DNA from: Flavobacteriales bacterium
Lineage (GTDB): Bacteria; Bacteroidota; Bacteroidia; Flavobacteriales_F; PHOS-HE28
Assembly: GCA_016715995.1 (NCBI GenBank)
Contig: JADJXF010000014.1
Location: 62,001 to 126,000, forward strand
Direction: 5' to 3'
DNA length: 64,000 nt
Made by a program: the position numbers and the translations under genes. Shown here piece by piece: positions 48,598 through 56,714 of the stretch. Positions within the stretch are counted from its first letter, which is position 1. Each line of letters begins with the position of its first letter. The notes beneath the pieces were generated by a model. The model was not told where the DNA came from. It did no database searches and was given only the letters and a program-made list of their open reading frames with translations.

Positions 48598-49836
48598 TCA
48601 GGCCACCTTCAGGTTGCTCAAGCGCGAGCGCTCGAACTTCTCCCGGGCATAGGTGAGCGTGATGCGGAGGTCGGCAGGGCGCTCGACCGAACCAGGCATC
48701 TCGTACATGGCGTCGGTCATGATAGCCTCGCAGATGGAACGGAGGCCGCGGGCGCCGAGCTTGTACTCGAAGGCTTTCTCCACGATGAAATCCAGCACCT
48801 TCTTATCGAAGCTGAGCTTCACCTTATCCATGTCGAAGAGCTTCACGTACTGCTTGATCAGCGCATTCTTCGGCTCGGTGAGGATCCGACGAAGGCTGTC
48901 GCGGTCCAGCGGATCGAGATAAGTGAGCACGGGGAAGCGGCCGATGAGCTCGGGAATCAGACCATAGCTGCGCAGGTCGGTGGGGCTCACGTACTGGAGC
49001 AGGTGCTCGTCGTTGATGCGCCCATCCTTGCTGGCGCTGTACCCCACGGCGCTGCTCTTCACGCGCCGGGCGATGATCTTCTCGATGCCATCGAAGGCGC
49101 CCCCGCAGATGAACAGGATGTTGCGGGTATCCACCTGGATGAGCTTCTGCTCCGGATGCTTACGGCCGCCTTGCGGAGGCACGCTCACGGTGCTGCCCTC
49201 TAGGAGCTTCAGCAGCGCCTGCTGCACGCCTTCGCCGCTCACGTCGCGGGTGATGCTCGGCGTGTCGCTCTTCCGGCTGATTTTGTCGATCTCGTCGATG
49301 AAGACGATGCCGCGCTCGGCCTTGCTCACATCGTAATCGGCGGCCTGCAGCAAGCGGCTCAGGATGCTCTCCACATCCTCACCCACGTACCCGGCCTCGG
49401 TGAGCACCGTGGCATCGGCGATGGCGAAAGGCACGTTGAGCATCCGGGCGATGGTCTTCGCCAGCAGGGTCTTGCCACTGCCGGTCTCGCCCACAAGGAT
49501 GATGTTGCTCTTCTCGATCTCCACATCGTCCGTGCTGGAAACGGGTTTCTGGAGCAGGCGCTTGTAATGATTGTACACGGCCACGCTCAGGACCTTCTTC
49601 GCATCGTCCTGGCCGATGACATATTCATCCAGGAAGCGCTTGATATCGGACGGGCGCTGGAGGATGAGGCTGCCCTCCATCTCGGAGCGCGAGCGCTGGC
49701 TCAGTTCCTCGCTGATGATGTTCTGCGCCTGCGTGATGCAGCCATCGCAGATGTGCCCGGTGATGCCGGCGATCAGGACGTTGGTGTCCTGTTTATCCCG
49801 TCCGCAAAACGAGCACTTGATCTCTTTCTTGTCCAT
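48598..49836 (-). CDS. clpX: ATP-dependent Clp protease ATP-binding subunit ClpX
   Basis: The 412-residue AAA+ unfoldase has the N-terminal zinc-binding domain (Cys8, Cys11, Cys30, Cys33), Walker A GETGSGKT (116-123), Walker B IVFIDE (177-182), a sensor region and a C-terminal domain. The conserved pore motif GYVGEDVE is present. It unfolds tagged substrates and feeds them to ClpP. It is third in the tig-clpP-clpX order. A hairpin and a -7 box (49876-49883, minus) between clpP and clpX suggest that it also has its own promoter. Length and all key residues are normal. Confidence 0.97.
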   Translation of the reverse strand: MDKKEIKCSFCGRDKQDTNVLIAGITGHICDGCITQAQNIISEELSQRSRSEMEGSLILQRPSDIKRFLDEYVIGQDDAKKVLSVAVYNHYKRLLQKPVSSTDDVEIEKSNIILVGETGSGKTLLAKTIARMLNVPFAIADATVLTEAGYVGEDVESILSRLLQAADYDVSKAERGIVFIDEIDKISRKSDTPSITRDVSGEGVQQALLKLLEGSTVSVPPQGGRKHPEQKLIQVDTRNILFICGGAFDGIEKIIARRVKSSAVGYSASKDGRINDEHLLQYVSPTDLRSYGLIPELIGRFPVLTYLDPLDRDSLRRILTEPKNALIKQYVKLFDMDKVKLSFDKKVLDFIVEKAFEYKLGARGLRSICEAIMTDAMYEMPGSVERPADLRITLTYAREKFERSRLSNLKVA

Positions 49837-49875
49837 GGATGAGGTCCGGGGGCGTTGTACGCCACCAAAGGACCG

Positions 49876-49883
49876 GCAAGATA
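49876..49883 (-). promoter_or_regulatory. -7-like box of clpX
   Basis: Minus-strand TATCTTGC, 39 bases before the clpX start codon and directly downstream (in reading direction) of the clpP hairpin. The TAnCTTGS variant also appears before ltaE. Confidence 0.4.
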
Positions 49884-49886
49884 CAG

Positions 49887-49916
49887 CGCGGCCCCGACGG
49901 GTTCGTCAGGGCCGCG
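49887..49916 (-). terminator. Hairpin between clpP and clpX
   Basis: CGCGGCCC (49887-49894) and GGGCCGCG (49909-49916) with an inner GACG/CGTC pair (one C-A mismatch between them) and a GGTT loop form a long GC-rich stem. No strong T-tract follows on the minus strand. It lies 33 bases past the clpP stop and is a terminator or attenuator candidate. Confidence 0.55.
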
Positions 49917-49949
49917 TCCATGTTCTTGGAAAGCAGGGGAATAGGAGGT

Positions 49950-50627
49950 CTACTTGTGCTTGATCAGCAGTTCGTCGATCATGCCGTATGCCTTCGCCTC
50001 CTCGGCCACCATCCAGTAGTCGCGGTCGCCGTCCTTCTCCACACGCTCAAAAGGCTGGCCGCTGTGGCTGCTGATGATATCATAGAGCTCCTTCTTGAGC
50101 TTCTTGATCTCGTTCACGGTGATCTCCATGTCGGTGGCCTGACCTTCAGCTCCGCCCATGGGCTGGTGGATCATCACCCGGGCGTGCTTCAGGGCGCTGC
50201 GCTTCCCCTTGGTGCCCGCGCAGAGCAGCACGGCGCCCATGCTGGCAGCCATGCCGGTGCAGATGGTGGCCACATCGGGGTTGATGTATTGCATGGTGTC
50301 GTAAATGCCCAGGCCCGCGTACACCCCACCACCGGGGCTGTTCAGGTAGATCTGGATGTCCTTCTTGGCGTCCACGCTCTCCAGAAAGAGCAGCTGCGCC
50401 TGGATGATGTTGGCTACCTGATCGTTGATGCCGGTGCCCAGGAAGATGATGCGGTCCATCATCAGGCGGCTGAACACGTCCATCTGCGCCACGTTCAGTT
50501 GGCGCTCCTCAATGATGTACGGCGTCATCGAGCTGGTGATGGTGGACGCGGTGTAGCTATGTAGCGTGGCGCTGCTGATGCCGCGGTGCTTCACGGCGTA
50601 CTTGAGGAATTCGTCCTTGGGATACAT
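49950..50627 (-). CDS. clpP: ATP-dependent Clp protease proteolytic subunit ClpP
   Basis: The 225-residue serine protease has the catalytic triad Ser129 (GMAASMGAVL), His154 (VMIHQP) and Asp203 (RDYWM). It is about 25-30 residues longer at the N-terminus than E. coli ClpP, with a Ser/Thr-rich start that may be a processed propeptide. It forms the double heptameric chamber used with ClpX. It lies 42 bases downstream of the trigger factor gene on the same strand, as is common in bacteria. All catalytic residues are intact. Confidence 0.97.
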   Translation of the reverse strand: MYPKDEFLKYAVKHRGISSATLHSYTASTITSSMTPYIIEERQLNVAQMDVFSRLMMDRIIFLGTGINDQVANIIQAQLLFLESVDAKKDIQIYLNSPGGGVYAGLGIYDTMQYINPDVATICTGMAASMGAVLLCAGTKGKRSALKHARVMIHQPMGGAEGQATDMEITVNEIKKLKKELYDIISSHSGQPFERVEKDGDRDYWMVAEEAKAYGMIDELLIKHK

Positions 50628-50669
50628 CGGTCGGGTTTGGGGTGAAGTACGTGCGTGAAACGTTCCGCT

Positions 50670-52022
50670 TCACGCGGTCCGGGCCAAGTTTACGAACTCA
50701 TCATAGCTGACCCAACGCTCCTTCGGTTCCAAGAGGGTGCGGAAGTGGATGGTGAGCTTCTGCTGCACGATGCTGTCGCGCATGCGCTGGAGCTGCTCGC
50801 GGTCGCCCAGCATGCGGGCTGCCATATCCTGCAGGCGCCCATCCTCCGGTGGTGGCATGCCATACTGCTGGAACTGGTCGGCGATGTACCGTTTGGCGAA
50901 GGCATCCATCTCCTCGCCTTTCGCCTCCAGGCCGTACTTCTCCACGACGCGGTCCTCCACCAGCTTGCGCTTCAGTCCATCAGCGTAGCTGGCATAGCCT
51001 TCCTCCACCTGCTCTACGGTCATTGGCTGCTCACTGGTCTCCTTGATCCAGCGCTTCAGGAAGGCATCAGGCAAGTCGAGGCGGGCCTGGTCGTGCAGCG
51101 CCTTCATCACCGAACGCTTGAAGATGCGCTCGCTATCCCGGTGGAACATGCCTTCCAGCCCTTCCTTCACCTTGGCGCGGAATCCATCCTCATCGTTCAC
51201 GGCATCCTTCCCATACACACGGTCGAAGAGCTCCTGGTTCATCTCGGCGGCAACCATGCGCTTGATCTCGACGATGCGGAAAAGGAAGCTGCTCTCCAAG
51301 TGATGCGCCCGGTCGGGGTCAACGCCAAGCATGCGGGCGAGATCATGATGATCGCGGCTCACCTTGTGGGGGTTCACCACCACCTCATCGGCAACGGCCT
51401 TCCCCGTAAGCGCGGTGCGTGTGGTCTCGTCTTCCAGGAACTCAAGACTGATGGTCGCGCGGTGCATGATGCCGCCCTCCTTGATGGATCCATCGGCATT
51501 CAGCTCAATTATGTCGCCCAAGAGCATGTCCTTGGCTTGGCTGGCTGCAGCATCCTCCAAACGGCCGAAACGGCGTTTCATGTCCTCCACTTCCTTCTCG
51601 ACCAGTTCCGCTGTCACATCCACCACTGGGAACTCCACCTTCACTTTATCGAGTTCGACTTCGCAAGCCGGTGCAAGACCCAACTCATAGGCGAATTCGA
51701 AGTCGCTCGGATTGTCCCAATCGTTTCCAGAGGTGCTTTCATTCTTCGGCAGGGGCTGGCCCAGGACACGGAGCGCATTCGTCTGCAGGTAATTCCGCAG
51801 GTTTTCGTCGATCAGCCGCTCCACCTCATTCACCAGCACCGCCTTGCCCACGCGCTTCTTAATCAGGCTCATGGGCACCTGGCCAGGCCGGAATCCGGGC
51901 AGTACGGCCTGTTTGCGCTGCTCTTTCAGTGCCTTCTCCACGCCGGGGGTGTAATCGTCTGGGCTCAGCTTCACCTTCAAGGTGGCAGTGAGGGTGCCGG
52001 TCTCTACTTTGTCGATGGTCAT
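50670..52022 (-). CDS. tig: Trigger factor (ribosome-associated chaperone)
   Basis: The 450-residue protein has an N-terminal ribosome-binding domain with the signature stretch PGFRPGQVPMSLIKKRVGKAV, a reduced middle region in place of a normal FKBP-type PPIase domain, and a long helical C-terminal chaperone domain. It binds nascent chains at the ribosome exit tunnel. ATG 52022 gives the standard start MTIDKVETGTLTATL. A GGTTGA-type repeat fills the region directly upstream. It is the first gene of tig-clpP-clpX, and its partners are proteostasis factors. Confidence 0.9.
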   Translation of the reverse strand: MTIDKVETGTLTATLKVKLSPDDYTPGVEKALKEQRKQAVLPGFRPGQVPMSLIKKRVGKAVLVNEVERLIDENLRNYLQTNALRVLGQPLPKNESTSGNDWDNPSDFEFAYELGLAPACEVELDKVKVEFPVVDVTAELVEKEVEDMKRRFGRLEDAAASQAKDMLLGDIIELNADGSIKEGGIMHRATISLEFLEDETTRTALTGKAVADEVVVNPHKVSRDHHDLARMLGVDPDRAHHLESSFLFRIVEIKRMVAAEMNQELFDRVYGKDAVNDEDGFRAKVKEGLEGMFHRDSERIFKRSVMKALHDQARLDLPDAFLKRWIKETSEQPMTVEQVEEGYASYADGLKRKLVEDRVVEKYGLEAKGEEMDAFAKRYIADQFQQYGMPPPEDGRLQDMAARMLGDREQLQRMRDSIVQQKLTIHFRTLLEPKERWVSYDEFVNLARTA

Positions 52023-52034
52023 TGTCTTCTGAGG

Positions 52035-52112
52035 AGAGTTGCAGGTTGAGAGGTTGGGGGGTTGAGGGGTTGAAGGTTGCAACTGTCAACTAACAAGTCC
52101 TCAACCGCTCAA
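52035..52112. repeat. GGTTGAGGGTTG-type element (copy 4)
   Basis: Repeated GGTTGAG, GGTTGGGG, GGTTGAAGG units (52035-52080) are followed by CAACTGTCAACTAAC and CCTCAACCGCTCAAC (52080-52112). It lies between tRNA-Leu and tig, at the 5' end of the tig operon. The arms are less perfect than in copies 1 and 3. Confidence 0.5.
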
Positions 52113-52130
52113 CTTCAGAAAGCACCACAG

Positions 52131-52212
52131 TACGGACGGGGGGACTCGAACCCCCACACCTCACGGTACCAGATCCTAAGTCTGGCGCGTCTACCAATTC
52201 CGCCACGTCCGT
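52131..52212 (-). tRNA. tRNA-Leu, anticodon UAG
   Basis: Minus-strand cloverleaf of 82 bases: acceptor ACGGACG (52206-52212) paired with CGTCCGT (52132-52138), D-arm with AATTGGTAGACGC, anticodon stem CCAGA/TCTGG with loop CTTAGGA (anticodon TAG, reading CUA/CUG leucine codons), a long class II variable arm, and T-arm GGGGGTTCGAGTCCCCC. The CCA end is not encoded: the discriminator A is followed by CTG. It sits between the tig operon and the flavin reductase gene. Confidence 0.95.
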
Positions 52213-52280
52213 ATGCGCTTGAAAATGGAGCGCGAAGGTAGCCAAGGACCCCTTCTGGAAGACCGCTCGGCGTCACCGGC

Positions 52281-52288
52281 TACCTTCG
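52281..52288 (+). promoter_or_regulatory. -7 box of the flavin reductase gene
   Basis: TACCTTCG, 31 bases before ATG 52320. Between them is a CCGCC/GGCGG mini-hairpin with TTA loop (about 52293-52305). Confidence 0.5.
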
Positions 52289-52319
52289 TCGCCCGCCTTA
52301 GGCGGACAAGCCCTTGGCC

Positions 52320-53222
52320 ATGGCCCAACTACGCTTCGACCCCAAGGAACTGAGCGTCGGTGCGCTGCACGGGCACTTGGTGGGCGCCATCGGGCCCAGG
52401 CCCATCGCTCTCGCCAGCACCATCGATTCCGAGGGAAGACCGAACCTGAGCCCCTTCAGCTTCTTCAACGTCTTCGGCGCCAACCCGCCGCTGATGATAT
52501 TCAGTCCGGCGCGGCGCGGGCGAGACAACACCACCAAGCACAGCTATCACAATGTGAAGGCGGTGCCCGAAGTGGTGATCAATGTGGTGACATACCCCAT
52601 GGTGCAGCAGATTTCCGTGGCCAGCGGTGAATTCCCAGAGGGCGTGGATGAGTTCGAGAAATCGGGGCTCACGCCAATCGCATCAGAGAAGGTGAAACCC
52701 TTCCGCGTGAAGGAGAGCCCCGTGCAATTCGAGTGCAGGGTGCAGCAGGTGATTGAGACCGGCACGGGCGGAGGCGCGGGGAACCTTGTGCTCTGCGAAG
52801 TGGTGATGATCCACATCGATGAAGCGGTGCTCGATGCCGGCGGCCGAATCAATCAGCGGAAGATCGACCTAGTGGGCCGCATGGGCGGGCATTTCTATGC
52901 GCGGGCGCATGGCGATGCCCTATTCGAGCTTCCGCAACCGAACACCAGCTTCGGTGTGGGCGTGGACGCGCTCCCAATTGAGGCCCGCCTGAGCACCGTG
53001 CTCACCGGCAACGACCTCGGCAAGCTGGGCGCCGTGCTCACCATGCCCGACGAGACGAGCGTGAACGAGTACAAACTCACGGAGCTGAGTGATACCTTCA
53101 TCGCCCTTCAGGATAAACCGCAGGATCTGATTACCACCCTTCACCGCCATGCGCAACAACTGCTTGCGCAGGATCGCGTGGAGGAGGCATGGAAAACACT
53201 ACTCACCTACAATTCCCGATAA
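52320..53222 (+). CDS. Flavin reductase-like FMN-binding protein
   Basis: The 300-residue protein has a flavin-reductase-like split barrel (about 15-205): VGAIGPRPIALASTIDSEGRPNLSPFSFFNVFG and PLMIFSPARR are the cofactor- and substrate-binding segments. The C-terminal 90 residues (starting near ALFELPQPNTSFGVGVDALP) form a helical add-on seen in the Bacteroidota member. It probably reduces or binds FMN as an NAD(P)H oxidoreductase; the physiological electron acceptor is unknown. ATG 52320 is preferred over an upstream TTG. The gene precedes the DUF3127 gene by three bases, so these two are co-transcribed. Confidence 0.85.
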   Translation: MAQLRFDPKELSVGALHGHLVGAIGPRPIALASTIDSEGRPNLSPFSFFNVFGANPPLMIFSPARRGRDNTTKHSYHNVKAVPEVVINVVTYPMVQQISVASGEFPEGVDEFEKSGLTPIASEKVKPFRVKESPVQFECRVQQVIETGTGGGAGNLVLCEVVMIHIDEAVLDAGGRINQRKIDLVGRMGGHFYARAHGDALFELPQPNTSFGVGVDALPIEARLSTVLTGNDLGKLGAVLTMPDETSVNEYKLTELSDTFIALQDKPQDLITTLHRHAQQLLAQDRVEEAWKTLLTYNSR

Positions 53223-53225
53223 CGC

Positions 53226-53618
53226 ATGGCACAAGTCACCATCACCGGTTCGATCAAAGTGGTCGGCCAGACCCAACAGGTCAGCGAGAAATTCAGCAAA
53301 CGCGAGCTCGTGGTCACTGAGCAGGGCGGGCAATACCCGCAACTGATCCCCATCGAATTCAAGCAGGACAAGACAAGCTTGCTCGACGGCTACAAGCCCG
53401 GCGAGGAGGTGTCCGTGGTCTGCTATGTGAACGGCCGCGAATGGACCGGCAAGGACGGGGTGACGAAGTATTTCCTCAGTCTGGCCGGTAACCGCATCGA
53501 GCGGAGCGGCGCCAACGCAGGTGCGCCCGCGTCCGAAGGCGCGCAAGCGGCTCCGCCGCCCGCCATGGCCGATATGCCGCCAATCGCGGGTGGCGACGAG
53601 GACGATCTGCCGTTCTAA
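53226..53618 (+). CDS. DUF3127 OB-fold-like protein with an SSB-like C-terminal tip
   Basis: The 130-residue protein starts with a DUF3127 beta-barrel (about 1-92: ITGSIKVVGQTQQVSEKFSKRELVVTEQ, IPIEFKQDKTSLLDGYKPGEEVSVVCYVNGREW), followed by an Ala/Pro-rich linker (about 93-120) and the acidic end DEDDLPF. This mirrors single-stranded-DNA-binding protein: OB fold, flexible linker, then a DDDIPF-type tip that recruits repair and replication partners. Its actual nucleic-acid binding is not established. It follows the flavin reductase gene by three bases. It is separated by only nine bases from the convergent glycosyltransferase gene. Confidence 0.82.
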   Translation: MAQVTITGSIKVVGQTQQVSEKFSKRELVVTEQGGQYPQLIPIEFKQDKTSLLDGYKPGEEVSVVCYVNGREWTGKDGVTKYFLSLAGNRIERSGANAGAPASEGAQAAPPPAMADMPPIAGGDEDDLPF

Positions 53619-53627
53619 GACACGGCG

Positions 53628-54761
53628 TCACACCCGCCGACCCTTCCATCGGACGGGCAAGATGAGGGAGAGAACGGCTATCACCGGTGCATAACAGGTG
53701 AAGGCCATCAGGCTAACCAAGGTGAGTGCCCTGTGACAGGGCTGCTGCATCGCTGTTCGCACATCCCGCACCAGGGCCATCGCCGGTAGCGACCAACACA
53801 ACCACGCAGCAACCAAGAGGGCAGCAGTGAATAGCGCGTGCTGGCCCATGCGGTCCGAGAAATCGAGTTGAACCGTCTCGTGCAGCAGGATCCAAGGCAA
53901 CAGCAAGACTAACAGTCCTCCCAGCATTGTGCCCATGCCTGCGCCTTTCATCTTGCCCGCCCAACGCAGGCGTTGTCGCCAGAACGCACCCCATGTGGGC
54001 GCGGCGGAAGCCATCACGAGCGCCTGCGGGTCGAAGAGCGCGGTGATGCGCTTGCCCGCCCGCTGCATGCGCTGCAGCAGGAAGAGGTCGTCGCCGCTCG
54101 CAAAGCGGTCGCCCGCATAGCCGCCCACTGCGAAGAAGGCCTCTCGGGTGAACGCGAGGTTCGCGCCGTAGGCCAGAAATGGCGTGCCATTCAATGCAGC
54201 GCCTATCGCGAGTCCGAGCAAGGCCGCCTGCTCCTCTTCCTGCAAGCGCCCCAGGAACCCATGTCCTTGGGTGAACACGGGCAGAACAATCATCGCGCTC
54301 CGGTTCACCAACCAATGCGCGGCGATGGAGTTGACCCGCATCGGTGTCATTCGTACATCTGCATCGGTGAGCAGGATCAGCTCGCCTCGCGCAGATTGCA
54401 CACCTGTGGTGATGGCCGCCTTCTTCCCTGGCGCTGCGCTCTTGAGCAGGCGCAGATTCGGCCACTGCGCCAACATGCCTTCAACAAGCGCGGTGGTCCG
54501 ATCCGTGCTGCCATCATCCACCACAATCACCTCCATCCGTTCCTTCGGGTAACGCTGCGCATGTAGATCCTGCAGCACGGCCACAATGCCTGCCTCTTCA
54601 TCGCGGGCGGGGATGACCACGCTGATGAATGGCAAGTCTCCATCTACATGAGCGGCGGCGAGGGTGGGCATCACCAGTGCCTTGCGCCAAGCGCCCGTGA
54701 TCAGCGCCAATGCCACGGCGGCGGCGAACAGAGCCAGAGCAATCACCAGGGATCCACTCAT
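53628..54761 (-). CDS. Family 2 glycosyltransferase, membrane-bound
   Basis: The 377-residue protein has an N-terminal transmembrane helix, a GT-A catalytic domain (about 45-280) and C-terminal transmembrane helices. Motifs are ISVVIPARDEEAGIVAVLQDL, VIVVDDGSTDRT (first Asp-rich site), LLTDADVRM (DxD-like), and RQRLRWAGKM (the QxxRW-type motif of processive enzymes). It probably adds sugars to a lipid or polysaccharide at the inner membrane. ATG 54761 overlaps the stop of the LPG-synthase-like gene (ATGA), so the two form an operon that may make and flip or modify a glycolipid. Confidence 0.88.
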   Translation of the reverse strand: MSGSLVIALALFAAAVALALITGAWRKALVMPTLAAAHVDGDLPFISVVIPARDEEAGIVAVLQDLHAQRYPKERMEVIVVDDGSTDRTTALVEGMLAQWPNLRLLKSAAPGKKAAITTGVQSARGELILLTDADVRMTPMRVNSIAAHWLVNRSAMIVLPVFTQGHGFLGRLQEEEQAALLGLAIGAALNGTPFLAYGANLAFTREAFFAVGGYAGDRFASGDDLFLLQRMQRAGKRITALFDPQALVMASAAPTWGAFWRQRLRWAGKMKGAGMGTMLGGLLVLLLPWILLHETVQLDFSDRMGQHALFTAALLVAAWLCWSLPAMALVRDVRTAMQQPCHRALTLVSLMAFTCYAPVIAVLSLILPVRWKGRRV

Positions 54762-55705
54762 GCGCGTGCGGAGCGGATGCGGGCCACCAGCAGAATCACC
54801 GCGCCCGCCATGGCCGGCAACGCGATGTTCACCAGCCAGAGCGCAGTGGTGGCCATGATGATGGCGGCATCGTGCGCGCCGGAGTTGAAGAACGCCACCG
54901 CCACCGACCCCCGCACGCCAAGCTCGGTGAGCATCACAGTGGGTATCAAGGTGCCGATGAGGAAGACCACCGGGATGGCAGTGATCGCCTCCTCCGCGCG
55001 CAGACCAGCGCATTCATGCAGCAGCAGCATGAACTGGATGGTGAACACCGCGTACCGCGCAAGGCTCAACAGCAGCACGTTACGCAGTTCACTGCCGCTG
55101 AACCGGTCGAGCACAGCCGCATGGCGCTCCCAACGTTTCACCAATGGCAAGCGCGCCACCAGCGCATGCAGCAACTGCGGGTTGAAGTAGAGCAGCAAAG
55201 ACGAGAAGGCAACCAGCGCACCGAGGCCTATCCAAGCGGCGGCCATCGGATCGGCATAATCCGGCTCGGCAGTCAAAATCGTTGCGATGAACCCCATCAT
55301 CCCCAGCGAAACCGTGACCACGAATTGCGCGATGCTGCCCACCACCGTGGCAAAGGCGCCCGCGATGCGGTGCTCGGGCGCGAGGAAGAGCACACGGCCC
55401 GCAAACTCGCCTACGCGGTTGGGCGTGATCAGTCCGATGGCCGTACCCGCAATCGTCGCTATGAAGGAGCGTGCAATGGAAATCGGCTCCAGGCCGCGCA
55501 CGAGAAGTCGCCATTTGCGCGACTCCAAGCCCCAGTTGACGAGCATGAGCAACAGAACGATAACCACTGGCTTCGTAAGACCGCCCACATCGTTCTGCAC
55601 GGAGAAGGCTGCCAGCCCTGGGCCATCGCTCAGCCGAACATAGAGGAACGCGAACGCCAGAAAGAACACGCACCAGCGGAGCAGCAAAAGGGTGCGTCGG
55701 GTCAC
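54758..55705 (-). CDS. Lysylphosphatidylglycerol-synthase-like transmembrane protein (UPF0104/AglD type)
   Basis: The 315-residue protein has about 7-8 transmembrane segments. The first loop holds GLESRKWRLLVRGLEPISIARSFIATIAGTAIGLITPNRVGEFAGRVLFL, the conserved N(R)xGEF(A/G)xR motif of the LPG-synthase N-terminal-like membrane domain. It lacks the soluble aminoacyl-transferase domain, so lysyl transfer is unlikely; such proteins are thought to be flippases or glycolipid biosynthesis partners. GTG 55705 gives the conserved N-terminus. It forms an operon with the GT2 gene and is divergent from ruvC, with 45 bases between start codons. Confidence 0.83.
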   Translation of the reverse strand: MTRRTLLLLRWCVFFLAFAFLYVRLSDGPGLAAFSVQNDVGGLTKPVVIVLLLMLVNWGLESRKWRLLVRGLEPISIARSFIATIAGTAIGLITPNRVGEFAGRVLFLAPEHRIAGAFATVVGSIAQFVVTVSLGMMGFIATILTAEPDYADPMAAAWIGLGALVAFSSLLLYFNPQLLHALVARLPLVKRWERHAAVLDRFSGSELRNVLLLSLARYAVFTIQFMLLLHECAGLRAEEAITAIPVVFLIGTLIPTVMLTELGVRGSVAVAFFNSGAHDAAIIMATTALWLVNIALPAMAGAVILLVARIRSARA

Positions 55706-55707
55706 GG

Positions 55708-55715
55708 TACCTTCG
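55708..55715 (+). promoter_or_regulatory. -7 box of ruvC
   Basis: TACCTTCG, directly next to the divergent GTG start at 55705. It lies 35 bases before GTG 55751, and nested with the minus-strand -7 box at 55738-55745. Confidence 0.45.
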
Positions 55716-55737
55716 TCGGCGTTGGTTTGAAGACGAT

Positions 55738-55745
55738 CAAAAGTA
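55738..55745 (-). promoter_or_regulatory. -7 box of the LPG-synthase-like/GT2 operon
   Basis: Minus-strand TACTTTTG is a perfect TAnnTTTG box, 32 bases before the GTG at 55705. The two divergent promoters overlap. Confidence 0.5.
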
Positions 55746-55750
55746 TCCCG

Positions 55751-56326
55751 GTGGCCGCACCTACGGAACGCATCATCCTCGGCATCGATCCCGGCACCAC
55801 GGTGATGGGCTACGGTGTGCTGATGGTGGAACAGGGCCAGGCTCGCCTGCTGGATGCCGGTGCCATTCGTTTCACCGCAGCGGATGACCACACGCTGAGG
55901 CTGCGCGCCATCTTCTCACAGACCTTGGCCATCATCGAGCGCCATCACCCCGATGAACTGGCGATCGAGGCACAGTTCTTCGGCAAGAACGTGCAGAGCA
56001 TGCTGAAACTCGGACGCGCTCAGGGGGTCGCCATTGCCGCCGCCTTGCACCGCGAGATTGCCGTGGTGGAGTACGCGCCGAAGCGCGTGAAGCAGAGCAT
56101 CACCGGCAACGGGAACGCCAGCAAGGAGCAGGTAGCGGCGATGCTGCTCAGCATCCTTGGTTTGACAGCGCTTCCTGCCAGCACCGACGCCACGGATGCG
56201 GTGGCCGTGGCCGTTTGCCATCACTTCGCCGGCACGGGTCGCTCGCTCGGGACAACGAAACGCGGCGGTGGTGGCAAAGGCGGATGGGGCGCCTTCCTGC
56301 GCAGCAACCCCGACCGCGTGATCTAG
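55751..56326 (+). CDS. ruvC: Holliday junction resolvase RuvC
   Basis: The 191-residue nuclease has the catalytic acidic residues Asp13 (ILGIDPGTTVMGYG), Glu73 (AIEAQFFGKN), and Asp146/Asp149 (STDATDAVAVAVCHH). It cuts Holliday junctions during recombination and repair. The GTG at 55751 gives the usual short N-terminus; a TTG at 55727 would add eight residues. The C-terminal end is Gly/Lys-rich. It overlaps the convergent HIT gene by four bases (CTAG shared by both stop codons). Confidence 0.94.
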   Translation: MAAPTERIILGIDPGTTVMGYGVLMVEQGQARLLDAGAIRFTAADDHTLRLRAIFSQTLAIIERHHPDELAIEAQFFGKNVQSMLKLGRAQGVAIAAALHREIAVVEYAPKRVKQSITGNGNASKEQVAAMLLSILGLTALPASTDATDAVAVAVCHHFAGTGRSLGTTKRGGGGKGGWGAFLRSNPDRVI

Positions 56327-56712
56327 GCGTTCCGGATGCGCTCCGCTAACGCAGCGAGCTCTTCGTTCGAGGGCGCGAGCTTTGGCCGTGTGAAATCCAT
56401 GTCGCTCATGCGGTCGAGCGGAATCAGGTGGACATGCGCATGCGGCACTTCAAGACCAATGACGCTCACACCGATGCGGTCGCACGGCACCACGCGCTGG
56501 ATGCGCCGAGCGACTTCTTGCGCGAATGGCATGATCGCAGCCAGGAGGTCATGCGGCAGATCGAAGAAACGGTCCACCTCCAGCTTCGGTATGACGAGGG
56601 TGTGCCCTTGGCGCAGCGGAGCGATATCCAGGAATGCGAGGAAGCCGTCATCCTCTCCCACTTTATGGCACGGTATCTCGCCCTTGGCGATCCGGCTGAA
56701 GAGGCTGGCCAT
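56323..56712 (-). CDS. HIT-family nucleotide hydrolase/transferase
   Basis: The 129-residue protein has the histidine triad HAHVH (91-95) in VPHAHVHLIPLD and the conserved LAFLDIAPLRQGHTLVIPK. HIT proteins of this HINT branch hydrolyse purine nucleoside phosphoramidates or related adenylyl compounds. ATG 56712 lies two bases after the greA stop on the same strand, which means co-transcription with greA. It shares its last bases with the ruvC stop. Length and motif are normal. Confidence 0.92.
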   Translation of the reverse strand: MASLFSRIAKGEIPCHKVGEDDGFLAFLDIAPLRQGHTLVIPKLEVDRFFDLPHDLLAAIMPFAQEVARRIQRVVPCDRIGVSVIGLEVPHAHVHLIPLDRMSDMDFTRPKLAPSNEELAALAERIRNA

Positions 56713-56714
56713 GA

